From Clostridia bacterium (GTDB taxonomy: Bacteria > Bacillota > Clostridia > Oscillospirales > Acutalibacteraceae), in NCBI GenBank assembly GCA_900754145.1, contig CAAEBW010000172.1:1-9604 (forward strand): a stretch of DNA of 9,604 nucleotides, read 5' to 3'. This document shows, piece after piece, positions 1 to 7,099 of the stretch (within the stretch, counting starts at the first letter, position 1; each line of letters begins with the position of its first letter). The translations under genes were made by a program, and so were the position numbers. Under the pieces are notes generated by a model. The model ran no database searches, was not told the origin of the DNA, and saw only the letters and a program-made list of their open reading frames with translations.

Positions 1-635
1 ACCACGACACCCTTGTACGGGTCGTAATAGGAGTCGAAAACCAGAGCGGTAAGCGGGGCGTTTACATCCCCCTTGGGGGCGGGAATGTCGGTTACAATGC
101 GCTCTAAAACCTCTTCAACATTAATACCCGTTTTAGCCGAAATCATAGGCGCTGTGTCTGCAGGTATGCCGATAACATCCTCAATTTCCGCCTTTACCCG
201 CTCGGGCTCGGCAGAGGGCAGGTCGATTTTGTTTATAACCGGCAGAATTTCAAGCCCGTGGTCAACCGCCAAATAGGTGTTGGCAAGGGTCTGCGCCTCA
301 ATACCCTGCGACGCGTCCACCACAAGCACCGCCCCCTCGCAGGCGGCAAGAGAGCGGGAAACCTCATAATTAAAGTCAACGTGACCCGGGGTGTCGATTA
401 GGTTAAGCTCGTATTCCTTGCCGTCCTTTGCCTTATAATAAAGGGTGACCGCATGCGCCTTTATGGTAATGCCGCGCTCGCGCTCTAAGTCCATACTGTC
501 TAAAAGCTGTTCCTCCATATCCCGCTCGGCGACCGACCTAGTAAGCTCCAGAAGCCTGTCTGCCAAGGTGGACTTGCCGTGGTCGATATGGGCGACAATG
601 CAAAAATTTCTTATATTTTCAAGCGGAAAGGACAA
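1..635 (-). CDS. lepA: Elongation factor 4 (LepA), N-terminal part, truncated by window edge
   Basis: This is a ribosome-associated translational GTPase (EF4/LepA), thought to act on stalled or mistranslocated ribosomes in the cytoplasm. The visible 211 codons cover the GTPase domain. The P-loop AHIDHGKST is at residues 15-23, the switch I region ERGITIKA at about 53-60, DTPGH at 81-85, NKID at 135-138, and SAKTG follows further on. The reading frame stays open to position 1, so roughly the last two thirds of a normal protein of about 600 residues lie outside the window. The start is a TTG at 635-633: the LepA homology begins there, no ATG lies nearby in frame, and AAAGGAG sits 8 nt upstream. 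A strong promoter lies directly in front, so the gene can be transcribed apart from the upstream alarmone synthetase. The identification is secure from the motifs and their order. Confidence 0.96.
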   Translation of the reverse strand, partial: MSFPLENIRNFCIVAHIDHGKSTLADRLLELTRSVAERDMEEQLLDSMDLERERGITIKAHAVTLYYKAKDGKEYELNLIDTPGHVDFNYEVSRSLAACEGAVLVVDASQGIEAQTLANTYLAVDHGLEILPVINKIDLPSAEPERVKAEIEDVIGIPADTAPMISAKTGINVEEVLERIVTDIPAPKGDVNAPLTALVFDSYYDPYKGVV

Positions 636-643
636 TTTTTTCT

Positions 644-650
644 CTCCTTT
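644..650 (-). promoter_or_regulatory. Ribosome binding site deciding the TTG start of lepA
   Basis: AAAGGAG on the minus strand lies 8 nt before the TTG at 635-633. No ATG or GTG fits this site in the LepA frame, so it fixes an unusual TTG start. Confidence 0.8.
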
Positions 651-672
651 AATCTCAAATCATTTTATGCTT

Positions 673-701
673 ATTATATTACAATAAGGCTTCTTTTTCA
701 A
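673..701 (-). promoter_or_regulatory. Sigma-A type promoter of lepA
   Basis: On the minus strand TTGAAA (701-696) is followed by exactly 17 nt and then TATAAT (678-673), a perfect -10 box. Transcription would start near 666, leaving a leader of about 30 nt that contains the lepA ribosome binding site. The -35 box begins only 3 nt after the stop codon of the alarmone synthetase. Seen directly in the sequence; activity is inferred. Confidence 0.8.
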
Positions 702-704
702 CGG

Positions 705-1391
705 CTATTTTTTGTTTGCAGCTGCGCCGCCGCTGTCGATTTTCCTGTGTATCTGCTGCATTTTATTGTCAAGACGGCTTATCTCGTCGGCGCAGGTCTT
801 AAGCTCGGCGGAGATTTCCTCAAGGTCGGTTTCAATATTCTTCTTGTATTTAAGCTTGTGCTCAAGGCTTGCCCAAAAATCCATCGCTATTGTTCTGAAC
901 TGCACCTCAACCCGCATAAACTTCTTTTCGTCCATTAAAAATATCGGAATTTCGACTATCAGGTGAAGACTTCTGTACCCGTTGGGCTTGGGATTTTTTA
1001 TATAGTCCTTGCGCTCGATAAGGCGAATATCGTCCTGTGAGCAGAGCCTGTCCGCCAGTATATAAATATCGTCGGGGAAGGAGCAGATTACCCTTATCCC
1101 CGCGACGTCGTTAAGATTTTTTTCAATGCTTTCGGCGGTAAGCTCGTACCCCTTGCGGCAGAGCTTTTCGACTATGCTCGGAACGGTTTTAATGCGGCAG
1201 CTTATGGACTCGAAGGGGTTGCGGTCGTTTTCGAGAGAAAGCTGGGTGTTAAGCACGTCAAGCTTGGTTTTCACCTCAAGCATAGCGCAGTTATAGCGCA
1301 TCATAAGCTCGGCAAAGGGGCGGGTTTGTTCTATAAGCTCGCTTTTGTGCTCGATAAGCTCCTTAGCCTTCATATCCTTTATTTCGATCAT
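705..1391 (-). CDS. Small alarmone synthetase, (p)ppGpp synthetase (RelQ/RelP family)
   Basis: This cytoplasmic enzyme transfers pyrophosphate from ATP to the 3'-OH of GDP or GTP to make (p)ppGpp, the stringent-response alarmone. The 228 residues hold only a RelA/SpoT synthetase domain with helical ends. There is no HD hydrolase, TGS or ACT region, which marks a small alarmone synthetase like Bacillus YjbM/YwaC. Visible motifs are the conserved lead-in NPFESISCRIKTVPSI (58-73), DVAGIR (95-100) with the metal-binding Asp, GYRSLH (138-143) whose Tyr stacks on the guanine base in this family, and VEVQFRT (161-167) with the catalytic Glu. A charged C-terminal helix (about 185-218) resembles the tetramer-forming tail of RelQ. 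The ATG at 1391 has AGGAG about 10 nt upstream; Met7 is a less likely alternative. It begins 25 bp after the PAP2 gene, so it is probably read from the same transcript. Whether it is RelP or RelQ cannot be settled here. Confidence 0.92.
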   Translation of the reverse strand: MIEIKDMKAKELIEHKSELIEQTRPFAELMMRYNCAMLEVKTKLDVLNTQLSLENDRNPFESISCRIKTVPSIVEKLCRKGYELTAESIEKNLNDVAGIRVICSFPDDIYILADRLCSQDDIRLIERKDYIKNPKPNGYRSLHLIVEIPIFLMDEKKFMRVEVQFRTIAMDFWASLEHKLKYKKNIETDLEEISAELKTCADEISRLDNKMQQIHRKIDSGGAAANKK

Positions 1392-1416
1392 TTTGTATTT
1401 GCTCCTAAGTAAGATG

Positions 1417-2103
1417 TTAAATTTCGGTAGGCGTCCTGCGTCTGATAGCCTTTAATTTATCGGGCAGTATGTAGGCAAATGGATAGGCGGCGGCGCAGAG
1501 AATAAGCGCCGTCCATATATCTATAACCGAATGCTGCTTTAAAAAAACGGTGGAAAGGCAGATAAGCAGGGTAGCCGATACAAAGCCCGTCTGCCACCAA
1601 AAGTTTTTAAAGCGCTTGCAGTGCCGGCTTGTAAAAAGCACCGCAAAGGAGCCTATAACATGGAGCGAGGGGCAGACGTTGGTATTGGTGTCAAACCCGT
1701 AAAGACCTTTAACTATCGAAACAAATATATTGTCCCGCGCAAATTCTGTTGGGCGAAGCTCCTGCTTTGTGGGATAAAGAAGGTATATCACAGAGGTTAC
1801 CGTGTATGTAATGATTATAAAATACATCAGCTTTTTAAAGGCCGGAACATCGAAAAACCCTGTGTAAAAATGAATCCCTATAAGGAAGACAAACCAAAAA
1901 TAATAGGCGGGAACAAAGTACTCGCAAAAGGGAATCTTAGCGTCCAGCGCCGCTTCAACGGGGTGATAGTTAAGGGTCAGCCCGCGCTCTAATATAAGAA
2001 AGGTAAGCCCGTAAATCGGCCAGTAAAGCAGTAAGAGCAGATGGCGGAATTCGGGCGAGGTTATGTTCGAGGGTCGCAATTTTCTATAATCTACCATACG
2101 CAC
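1417..2103 (-). CDS. PAP2-family membrane phosphatase / AUR1-like lipid phosphate enzyme
   Basis: This is a polytopic membrane protein of the PAP2 (type 2 phosphatidic acid phosphatase) superfamily, of the kind sometimes named inositol phosphorylceramide synthase-like. It probably removes or transfers a phosphorylated head group on a membrane lipid; the substrate is unknown. With this start it has 228 residues and about six hydrophobic segments. The active-site motifs are CPSLH (about 144-148) and S-x6-H-x3-D (STVFLKQHSVID, about 184-195), with the nucleophile His near 191. The first motif is a compact KQELRP (about 113-118), shorter than the classical K-x6-RP. The start is uncertain. GTG at 2103 is preferred because AAGGA lies 8 nt upstream. 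TTG at 2109 is too close to that site, and ATG at 2097 is 14 nt away. Its 5' end overlaps the glycosyltransferase gene by 20 bp, which suggests translational coupling in a lipid-related operon. Confidence 0.85.
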   Translation of the reverse strand: MRMVDYRKLRPSNITSPEFRHLLLLLYWPIYGLTFLILERGLTLNYHPVEAALDAKIPFCEYFVPAYYFWFVFLIGIHFYTGFFDVPAFKKLMYFIIITYTVTSVIYLLYPTKQELRPTEFARDNIFVSIVKGLYGFDTNTNVCPSLHVIGSFAVLFTSRHCKRFKNFWWQTGFVSATLLICLSTVFLKQHSVIDIWTALILCAAAYPFAYILPDKLKAIRRRTPTEI

Positions 2104-3214
2104 AGTCAATGTCCTTAATAATGTATTCGCTTATGCTCTGCACGGCACAGCCGCTAAACTCAGACTTCAAATTTTTTGACATTTTTTTTAGTTTTTCTTC
2201 GTTCTCAAGAAGCTCGCATACCGCGTCGCAAAGCCCTAAGACCGAATCGCGCATATCGGCAAATCCGTTTTTAAGGAAAAATTCAATATTTCTGGTTTCA
2301 CAGCCGGGTACGGCGTCGATAAAGAGCATGGGCAGAGCCTTAACCGCCGCCTCGGTTGTGCTCAGTCCCCCCGGCTTTGTAAGAATTAAGTCAGCCGCGT
2401 CCATATAAAGCGGCATACGGCTTGTAAAGCCCAGCACGCGCATATTATCGGGCAGGGGATATTTGGTAAGGGATTTATAAAGTCTTCGGTTGTTGCCGCA
2501 AATTACAACAAGCAATGAATCAGACGGAATCTGCTGAGGCAGATACTCCGCAAGCGTTTTAATAGGACCGCAGCCCATACTGCCGCACATTAAAAGCACA
2601 ACCTTTTTATTCCTCGGGAGAGAGAGGAGGTCTTTAGCCTCTTTTGGGTCGGTTTTTTTGTAAAAATCCGTTCTGACGGGAATACCGCTCGGTACAAGCT
2701 TAGCTTCGGGTATTCCGTTTTCGCAGAATTCCTCTGTCAGCTTTTTATGGGGAATAAAATACGCGTCAAGCGCGGTTTGGTTGACCCCGGGAGAGCAGGT
2801 GTAATCTGTGGCGACAAAATACGACTTAACAGAGTATCTGCGGCGCTTTTTAAGCTCGGTTATCATCATTGCCGAAAAAACGTGGGTGCAGATAACTGCG
2901 TCGTATTTGTTTTCGCTCAAATACTCATAAAGAGAATCACAGCCCTTAATCACAAGGTCGTAAATAAGGGATTCATCCCCCTTTTTTGGCGGGTGATTTT
3001 CCTCAAAACGGTAGCTTACTCCGAAGAGCTTTGGCATTTTACGGTATATAAAAACGTGTCCCTTGCTTATGATTTTCGATTTTTCAGGCGACCAGAAAGC
3101 CAGCGCGTCTCTGATTTCACAGGATATATTTTGGGCTTCAAAGCAGCCCTTAAGCGCCCTCGCGGCGGAGTTATGACCTTCGCCCGTGTTACAGGACAGT
3201 ATCAGCAAGCGCAA
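2084..3214 (-). CDS. Diacylglycerol glycosyltransferase (MGDG synthase / UgtP type, GT28)
   Basis: This is predicted to move a hexose from a UDP-sugar to diacylglycerol at the inner face of the membrane, making a glycolipid or lipoteichoic-acid anchor. The N-terminal acceptor domain opens with LILSCNTGEGHNSAARAL; the GEGH loop (11-14) is typical of MGDG synthases and UgtP and binds acceptor or membrane lipid. A GIPVR motif lies near 177-181, before the C-terminal Rossmann domain. KPGGLSTTEA (about 280-289), followed by PGCETRN, is the UDP-sugar binding signature. The length of 376 residues is normal for the family. The start is chosen at TTG 3214 because GGAGAGGG lies 6 nt before it and the family N-terminus begins there. 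A GTG at 3232 would add six residues but has no visible ribosome binding site. The gene overlaps the CrtO-like gene upstream and the PAP2 gene downstream. Which sugar is transferred, and whether it acts processively, cannot be told. Confidence 0.88.
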   Translation of the reverse strand: MRLLILSCNTGEGHNSAARALKGCFEAQNISCEIRDALAFWSPEKSKIISKGHVFIYRKMPKLFGVSYRFEENHPPKKGDESLIYDLVIKGCDSLYEYLSENKYDAVICTHVFSAMMITELKKRRRYSVKSYFVATDYTCSPGVNQTALDAYFIPHKKLTEEFCENGIPEAKLVPSGIPVRTDFYKKTDPKEAKDLLSLPRNKKVVLLMCGSMGCGPIKTLAEYLPQQIPSDSLLVVICGNNRRLYKSLTKYPLPDNMRVLGFTSRMPLYMDAADLILTKPGGLSTTEAAVKALPMLFIDAVPGCETRNIEFFLKNGFADMRDSVLGLCDAVCELLENEEKLKKMSKNLKSEFSGCAVQSISEYIIKDIDCAYGRL

Positions 3215-3686
3215 AATTTTCCCTCTCCTCACGTTTTAAGAGTTTGTTTCTAAGCTTAATAAGGTGCGGTCGGTTGTACCGCTGAATCATAATAAAAGGA
3301 ATATTGCAGACGACAAAGACGAGCGCTAATATTACCCCGACATAATTCTTCCAGATAAGATAAATTCCGACAGAAAAAACACAGAGCCAGTAATGCACGC
3401 ATTCGGCAACGCAGGTTTCTTTTATCAGCGCGTTGATATTTTCGCTTCCGGCGTCAAAGGTGACCTTTTTCGGCAGCATATCCCGCATAATTCGGCTCAT
3501 ATCGGGCAGGTGGGTTTTCCACCTTTTTATGCGCATGCGTTTGTAAAATTTGCCGTCCTTTTCCCATTTATATGAACGGTAGGGAAATTTGTATTCGCTG
3601 AAAAGGCTTCGCGGCAGGGATTCGCCGACATAATGAGCAAGTATGCCTATTACAGCCACATAAACAATGCTCATCAGCAGTTTCAT
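3189..3686 (-). CDS. CrtO-like acyltransferase (glycosyl-4,4'-diaponeurosporenoate acyltransferase family)
   Basis: This small membrane protein resembles the family named after staphylococcal CrtO, which adds a fatty acid to the sugar of a glycosylated carotenoid. Most clostridial members have no carotenoid pathway nearby, so the real acceptor here may be the glycolipid made by the next gene; that is inference. The 165 residues show an N-terminal membrane segment (about 3-20), then HYVGESLPR (18-26), KFPYRSYKWEKDGKFYKRM, RWKTHLPDMS and LPKKV, all familiar family signatures. Two more hydrophobic segments (about 97-135) are followed by QRYNRPHL. The ATG at 3686 has AGGGTG about 5 nt upstream. 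It is the first gene after a good minus-strand promoter. Its last 26 bp overlap the start of the glycosyltransferase gene, whose ribosome binding site lies inside it. Family assignment is from recall of motifs; function is less sure. Confidence 0.8.
   Translation of the reverse strand: MKLLMSIVYVAVIGILAHYVGESLPRSLFSEYKFPYRSYKWEKDGKFYKRMRIKRWKTHLPDMSRIMRDMLPKKVTFDAGSENINALIKETCVAECVHYWLCVFSVGIYLIWKNYVGVILALVFVVCNIPFIMIQRYNRPHLIKLRNKLLKREERENFALADTVL
3221..3229 (-). promoter_or_regulatory. Ribosome binding site deciding the TTG start of the glycosyltransferase
   Basis: AGGAGAGGG on the minus strand lies 6 nt before TTG 3214-3212. It sits inside the 3' end of the CrtO-like gene and supports the TTG over the upstream GTG at 3232, which has no such site. 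Confidence 0.75.
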
Positions 3687-3721
3687 TCAATCACCCTAAC
3701 CTAAAGAACTCAATTATAAAT

Positions 3722-3750
3722 ATAATAACACAAAATTTAAAAGGTATCAA
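3722..3750 (-). promoter_or_regulatory. Sigma-A type promoter of the CrtO-GT28-PAP2-alarmone synthetase operon
   Basis: On the minus strand TTGATA (3750-3745) is followed by 17 nt and TATTAT (3727-3722), one mismatch from consensus in each box. Predicted transcription start is near 3715, about 30 nt before the ATG at 3686. The surrounding sequence is very AT-rich. Confidence 0.75.
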
Positions 3751-3788
3751 CTGAAAATATCTATATTTCATAAATAAGCTTTAAATAC

Positions 3789-3817
3789 TTGAAAGTTTAT
3801 TAAAAAAAAGGTATAAT
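3789..3817 (+). promoter_or_regulatory. Sigma-A type promoter of the tepA-ftsK-MBL operon
   Basis: TTGAAA (3789-3794), 17 nt, then a perfect TATAAT (3812-3817). Transcription would start near 3824, giving a leader of about 40 nt to the ATG at 3866. It rules out the ATG at 3818 as a start, since that codon would lie upstream of, or at, the transcript 5' end. It lies 38 bp from the -35 box of the divergent promoter. Confidence 0.85.
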
Positions 3818-3865
3818 ATGTATTGTTTGAGCTTTTTTCTCCATAATAACTACGGAGGGAAAGCA

Positions 3866-4561
3866 ATGAAAAATAACAACAGCGGTAATAACGCTAAAAA
3901 CGGGGCGGACGCCCGCTCGGCTCAGCTTGAGGAAATAAAGGAGTTAGGCTCGGTTTCCTCGGACGGCAAGCATAAAATATACTGTCTTACGGTTATCGGC
4001 GAAATTGAGGGGCATAACATCCTGCCCGAGCAGACCAAAACCACAAAATACGAGCATATAATTCCCCAGCTGGTGGCGGTTGAGGAGAGCAGGGAAATTG
4101 AGGGACTTCTTGTAATTCTCAACACCGTCGGCGGCGATGTTGAGGCAGGTCTTGCGATAGCCGAGCTTATCTCGGGTATGAAGAAGCCCACGGTTTCCTT
4201 TGTCTTGGGCGGAGGTCATTCAATAGGCGTTCCTCTCGCGGTCTCGGCTAAACGGTCTTATATCGCGCCGTCCGCCACAATGACGGTGCACCCCGTAAGG
4301 ACAACGGGACTGGTTATCGGCGTGCCTCAGATGATGAATCATTTTGCGCGTATGCAGTTAAGGATAACCGACTTTGTCGCAAGAAACTCTAAAATCACCC
4401 CCGAACGCTTTACCGAGCTTATGATGAACACGGGCGAAATGGTGACCGACGTCGGCTCGGTGCTTACGGGAGGTCAGGCGGTAAGCGAGGGACTTATTGA
4501 CGAAATCGGAACCCTCGGTAACGTTATAGACGGGCTTTACGGGCTTATTGAAAATCAGTAG
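3866..4561 (+). CDS. tepA: TepA-like ClpP-fold serine protease
   Basis: This belongs to the ClpP/crotonase-fold serine proteases in the TepA (translocation-enhancing protein, Bacillus YmfB) branch. That branch has been linked to protein export or degradation of small exported peptides; the true substrate is unknown. It has 231 residues and no signal peptide. The first 30 or so are polar and probably disordered. Core motifs are LNTVGGDVEAGLAIAE (about 86-100), the nucleophile elbow GGGHSIG with Ser119, and MTVHPVR with the base His142. Asp195 is a possible third member of the triad. The ending VSEGLIDEIG matches the ClpP C-terminal signature. The start at ATG 3866 follows GGAGGGA, spaced 5-6 nt. 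The upstream in-frame ATG at 3818 is rejected because it falls at the promoter. The next gene is ftsK/spoIIIE, the same neighbour order as in Bacillus subtilis, which strengthens the identification. Confidence 0.88.
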   Translation: MKNNNSGNNAKNGADARSAQLEEIKELGSVSSDGKHKIYCLTVIGEIEGHNILPEQTKTTKYEHIIPQLVAVEESREIEGLLVILNTVGGDVEAGLAIAELISGMKKPTVSFVLGGGHSIGVPLAVSAKRSYIAPSATMTVHPVRTTGLVIGVPQMMNHFARMQLRITDFVARNSKITPERFTELMMNTGEMVTDVGSVLTGGQAVSEGLIDEIGTLGNVIDGLYGLIENQ

Positions 4562-4580
4562 GGTCGGGAAACCGACCTAC
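4558..4580. repeat. Short hairpin with GAAA loop between tepA and ftsK (REP-like)
   Basis: The sequence GTAGG(G)TCGG, loop GAAA, CCGACCTAC folds into a 9-bp stem with one bulged G. It starts within the tepA stop codon and ends 24 nt before the ftsK ATG. There is no following T-run, so it is a poor terminator; it may stabilise or process the mRNA. Its CCTACAT right end resembles the right ends of two hairpins near 8058 and 8129. Confidence 0.6.
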
Positions 4581-4603
4581 ATACATAATTAAGGAGAATA
4601 AAT

Positions 4604-7099
4604 ATGGCAGCGGCTAAAAAGAAAGGAAGCAAACCGCGCGGCAGTGCTACCGCAACTAAAATTCAGAATAGGGAAAAACGTCAGGAAACGGCGGCGGGAA
4701 AGAGACAGTTATTGTCGGTCATCTGGTTTGCCGTGGCGGTTTTCTTTCTCTGCGTTGTATTTATAAAGGGGCAGAATATCTGGCTTGCGATACATAACGC
4801 AATATTCGGAATTTTCGGCGTAACGGCGTATTTTTACCCCTTTTTGTTGGGCTTTGTCGCGGTGCTTTTCGCGATGGACAGGGTAGGCGGCTCTATTAAC
4901 GCTAAGATAATCGAATCGGGCGTTTTGGTGGTGCTTATCAGCGCGGCGGTGGATATATTTGTAAAGCATAATGAGGCTTTCACATTTTGGGAGCACCTTG
5001 TAAACGCCTACAGCACGGGAACAAGCCTTAAAAGCGGCGGTTTTTTGGGCGCGCTTATAGGTCAGCCGTTATATATCGCTTTCGGAAAAACGGGAGCGGC
5101 GATAACGGTCATTCTGCTTATCTTTGTTTTTGTTATGATTATTACGGGCACCACCCTTGTTTCTCTTTTTAAGACTATGGCAAAGCCTGTCAAGTCTATT
5201 TCCGAGCAGGCGGAGACGGCATATCAGAACCGCCTTGACCGCGAGTCGGAGGAAAAGAGCGATAAGCAGTTAAAGGTGCTGAAGGGCTTTAATGTGGATA
5301 TTCCGGTGGACGATATTCCCGAAAAGCGCAATATAAAAAAGGAATCGCTTGACGAAAAGCAGCGCAAGGTAGTTTCGGCTTATTATGATAACGATACATA
5401 CAGCGAAAGCCCCGAGGGCGAGAAGAAGCCGCAAGGGGAGCAAGGCGAGGAGCCCGCGCAGGAGCGTAAGGATATTGACACCGCGCTGAAGGCGGCTAAG
5501 GCGGAGGCAGAGAACGGTAAAGCCCCCGTGGCGGAGTCTGAAAAAATAGACTTTAAGGCGGAAACCGATAAATTTGCCGAGCATCTTGAAAAGGAAAATG
5601 CCGAGGCAGAGGAAAGCTATAAATTCCCGCCGCTTACCCTTTTGAAGGAAACAAAGGCGCAGAATGCCGCCGCCCTTTCAGCCGAGCTTGACAACACCGC
5701 GACCCGTTTAGTGGATACCCTTAAAAGCTTCGGGGTGGAGACGAGGATTGTCGATATAAGCCGCGGACCTACGGTTACCCGCTATGAGCTTCAGCCCAGC
5801 GCGGGGGTTAAGATAAGCAAGATAACAAACCTTGCGGACGATATTGCCCTTAACCTTGCGACCGCGGGCGTGCGTATAGAAGCCCCGATACCGAATAAGG
5901 CGGCGGTCGGAATAGAGGTGCCGAATAAAGCAAGCTCGGTTGTCGGCGTTCGCGGGATATTGGAGTCCCCCGTTTTCACCTCGGCAAAAAGCAAGCTTAC
6001 CGTGGCTTTAGGGCGGGATATAGGCGGCAACGCCGTTGTCACAGATATTGCGAAAATGCCCCACGGCCTTATCGCGGGCGCTACGGGCTCGGGTAAATCG
6101 GTCTGCATAAACTCGATAATAATAAGTATTCTCTATAAGGCAAATCCCGACGAGGTAAAGCTTTTAATGATTGACCCAAAGGTCGTCGAGCTTGGAATTT
6201 ATAACGGTATTCCGCACCTGCTCGTGCCCGTTGTGACCGACCCGAGGAAGGCGTCGGGGGCGCTTGGCTGGGCGGTAAGCGAGATGGAAAAGCGTTATAA
6301 AATGTTTGCCGACCGCGGCGTGCGCGACCTTGCGGGCTATAACCGCTTTGTCGAGCAGTTGGGCGACCCCGATGTGCTTAAAATGCCGCATATCGTCATA
6401 ATTATAGACGAGCTTGCCGACCTTATGATGACCGCGCCCAATGAGGTTGAGGACTCAATCAACCGTATCGCGGCAAAGGCGAGAGCGGCGGGTATGCACC
6501 TTATAATCGCGACCCAGCGCCCCTCTGTCGATGTTGTAACGGGCGTTATCAAGGCGAATATTCCCACAAGAATCGCCTTTGCGGTATCCTCTCAGATCGA
6601 CAGCCGCACCATTCTCGACTCCGCGGGGGCGGAAAAGCTGTTAGGCAGAGGCGATATGCTCTTCAGCCCCGTCGGCTCTTCTAAGCCCAACCGTATTCAG
6701 GGCTGTTTTGTAAGCGATGAGGAGGTTGAGGCGGTGGTCGAGTACATAAAGGGCGACCGCTCCGCCGACTATGACGACGACGTTATGGTGGAAATCGAGC
6801 GTCAGGCGGCTATAGAGAAAAAGCAGAAGACAGGGCTTAAGGAGGACGGACCCGAGGAAGACCCGATGCTTAACGACGCTATTAAGGTGGTTGTCGAAAA
6901 CGGTCAGGCCTCCACTTCGCTTTTACAGCGCAGGCTGAAATTGGGCTACGCCAGAGCCGCGAGAATCGTCGATGAAATGGAACAGCGCGGGGTGGTAGGT
7001 CCGTACGAGGGCTCAAAGCCGCGCAGGGTGCTTATCACTAAGGATCAGCTTATGGAGCGCGAGGCGGCGGGAGCAAATTCGGCAGATGAAGAAGAATAA
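4604..7099 (+). CDS. ftsK: DNA translocase FtsK/SpoIIIE
   Basis: This is a septum-anchored, hexameric ATP-driven DNA pump that clears chromosome DNA from the closing division septum and, in spore formers, pumps DNA into the forespore. Its 831 residues are normal for the family. The N-terminus has a basic tail and then four membrane segments (about 36-56, 61-95, 102-122, 160-185). A charged Glu/Lys-rich linker follows (about 195-345). The motor then shows GATGSGKS (Walker A, 492-499), the DPKVVELG segment, IIIDELADLM (Walker B, D602-E603) and ATQRPSVDVVTG. The C-terminal winged-helix gamma domain (about 755-815: LLQRRLKLGYARAARIVDEM, GPYEGSKPR) reads polar orienting sequences. AAGGAG lies 8 nt before the ATG. 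It is the middle gene of a three-gene unit and overlaps the next gene by 14 bp. Whether it serves as vegetative FtsK or sporulation SpoIIIE cannot be decided from the sequence. Confidence 0.97.
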   Translation: MAAAKKKGSKPRGSATATKIQNREKRQETAAGKRQLLSVIWFAVAVFFLCVVFIKGQNIWLAIHNAIFGIFGVTAYFYPFLLGFVAVLFAMDRVGGSINAKIIESGVLVVLISAAVDIFVKHNEAFTFWEHLVNAYSTGTSLKSGGFLGALIGQPLYIAFGKTGAAITVILLIFVFVMIITGTTLVSLFKTMAKPVKSISEQAETAYQNRLDRESEEKSDKQLKVLKGFNVDIPVDDIPEKRNIKKESLDEKQRKVVSAYYDNDTYSESPEGEKKPQGEQGEEPAQERKDIDTALKAAKAEAENGKAPVAESEKIDFKAETDKFAEHLEKENAEAEESYKFPPLTLLKETKAQNAAALSAELDNTATRLVDTLKSFGVETRIVDISRGPTVTRYELQPSAGVKISKITNLADDIALNLATAGVRIEAPIPNKAAVGIEVPNKASSVVGVRGILESPVFTSAKSKLTVALGRDIGGNAVVTDIAKMPHGLIAGATGSGKSVCINSIIISILYKANPDEVKLLMIDPKVVELGIYNGIPHLLVPVVTDPRKASGALGWAVSEMEKRYKMFADRGVRDLAGYNRFVEQLGDPDVLKMPHIVIIIDELADLMMTAPNEVEDSINRIAAKARAAGMHLIIATQRPSVDVVTGVIKANIPTRIAFAVSSQIDSRTILDSAGAEKLLGRGDMLFSPVGSSKPNRIQGCFVSDEEVEAVVEYIKGDRSADYDDDVMVEIERQAAIEKKQKTGLKEDGPEEDPMLNDAIKVVVENGQASTSLLQRRLKLGYARAARIVDEMEQRGVVGPYEGSKPRRVLITKDQLMEREAAGANSADEEE

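Noticed and set aside
73..276. Plus-strand frames opposite lepA, the alarmone synthetase and the lipid genes
   Set aside because: They lie antisense to genes with clear family motifs and lack ribosome binding sites or recognisable domains.
671..689. CTTATT/AATAAG inverted repeat as a terminator after the alarmone synthetase
   Set aside because: The stem is short and AT-only, lacks a T-run, and overlaps the -10 box of the lepA promoter.
3818..3865. Longer TepA starting at ATG 3818
   Set aside because: The codon immediately follows the -10 box of the promoter and has no ribosome binding site. ATG 3866 has GGAGGGA at good spacing.
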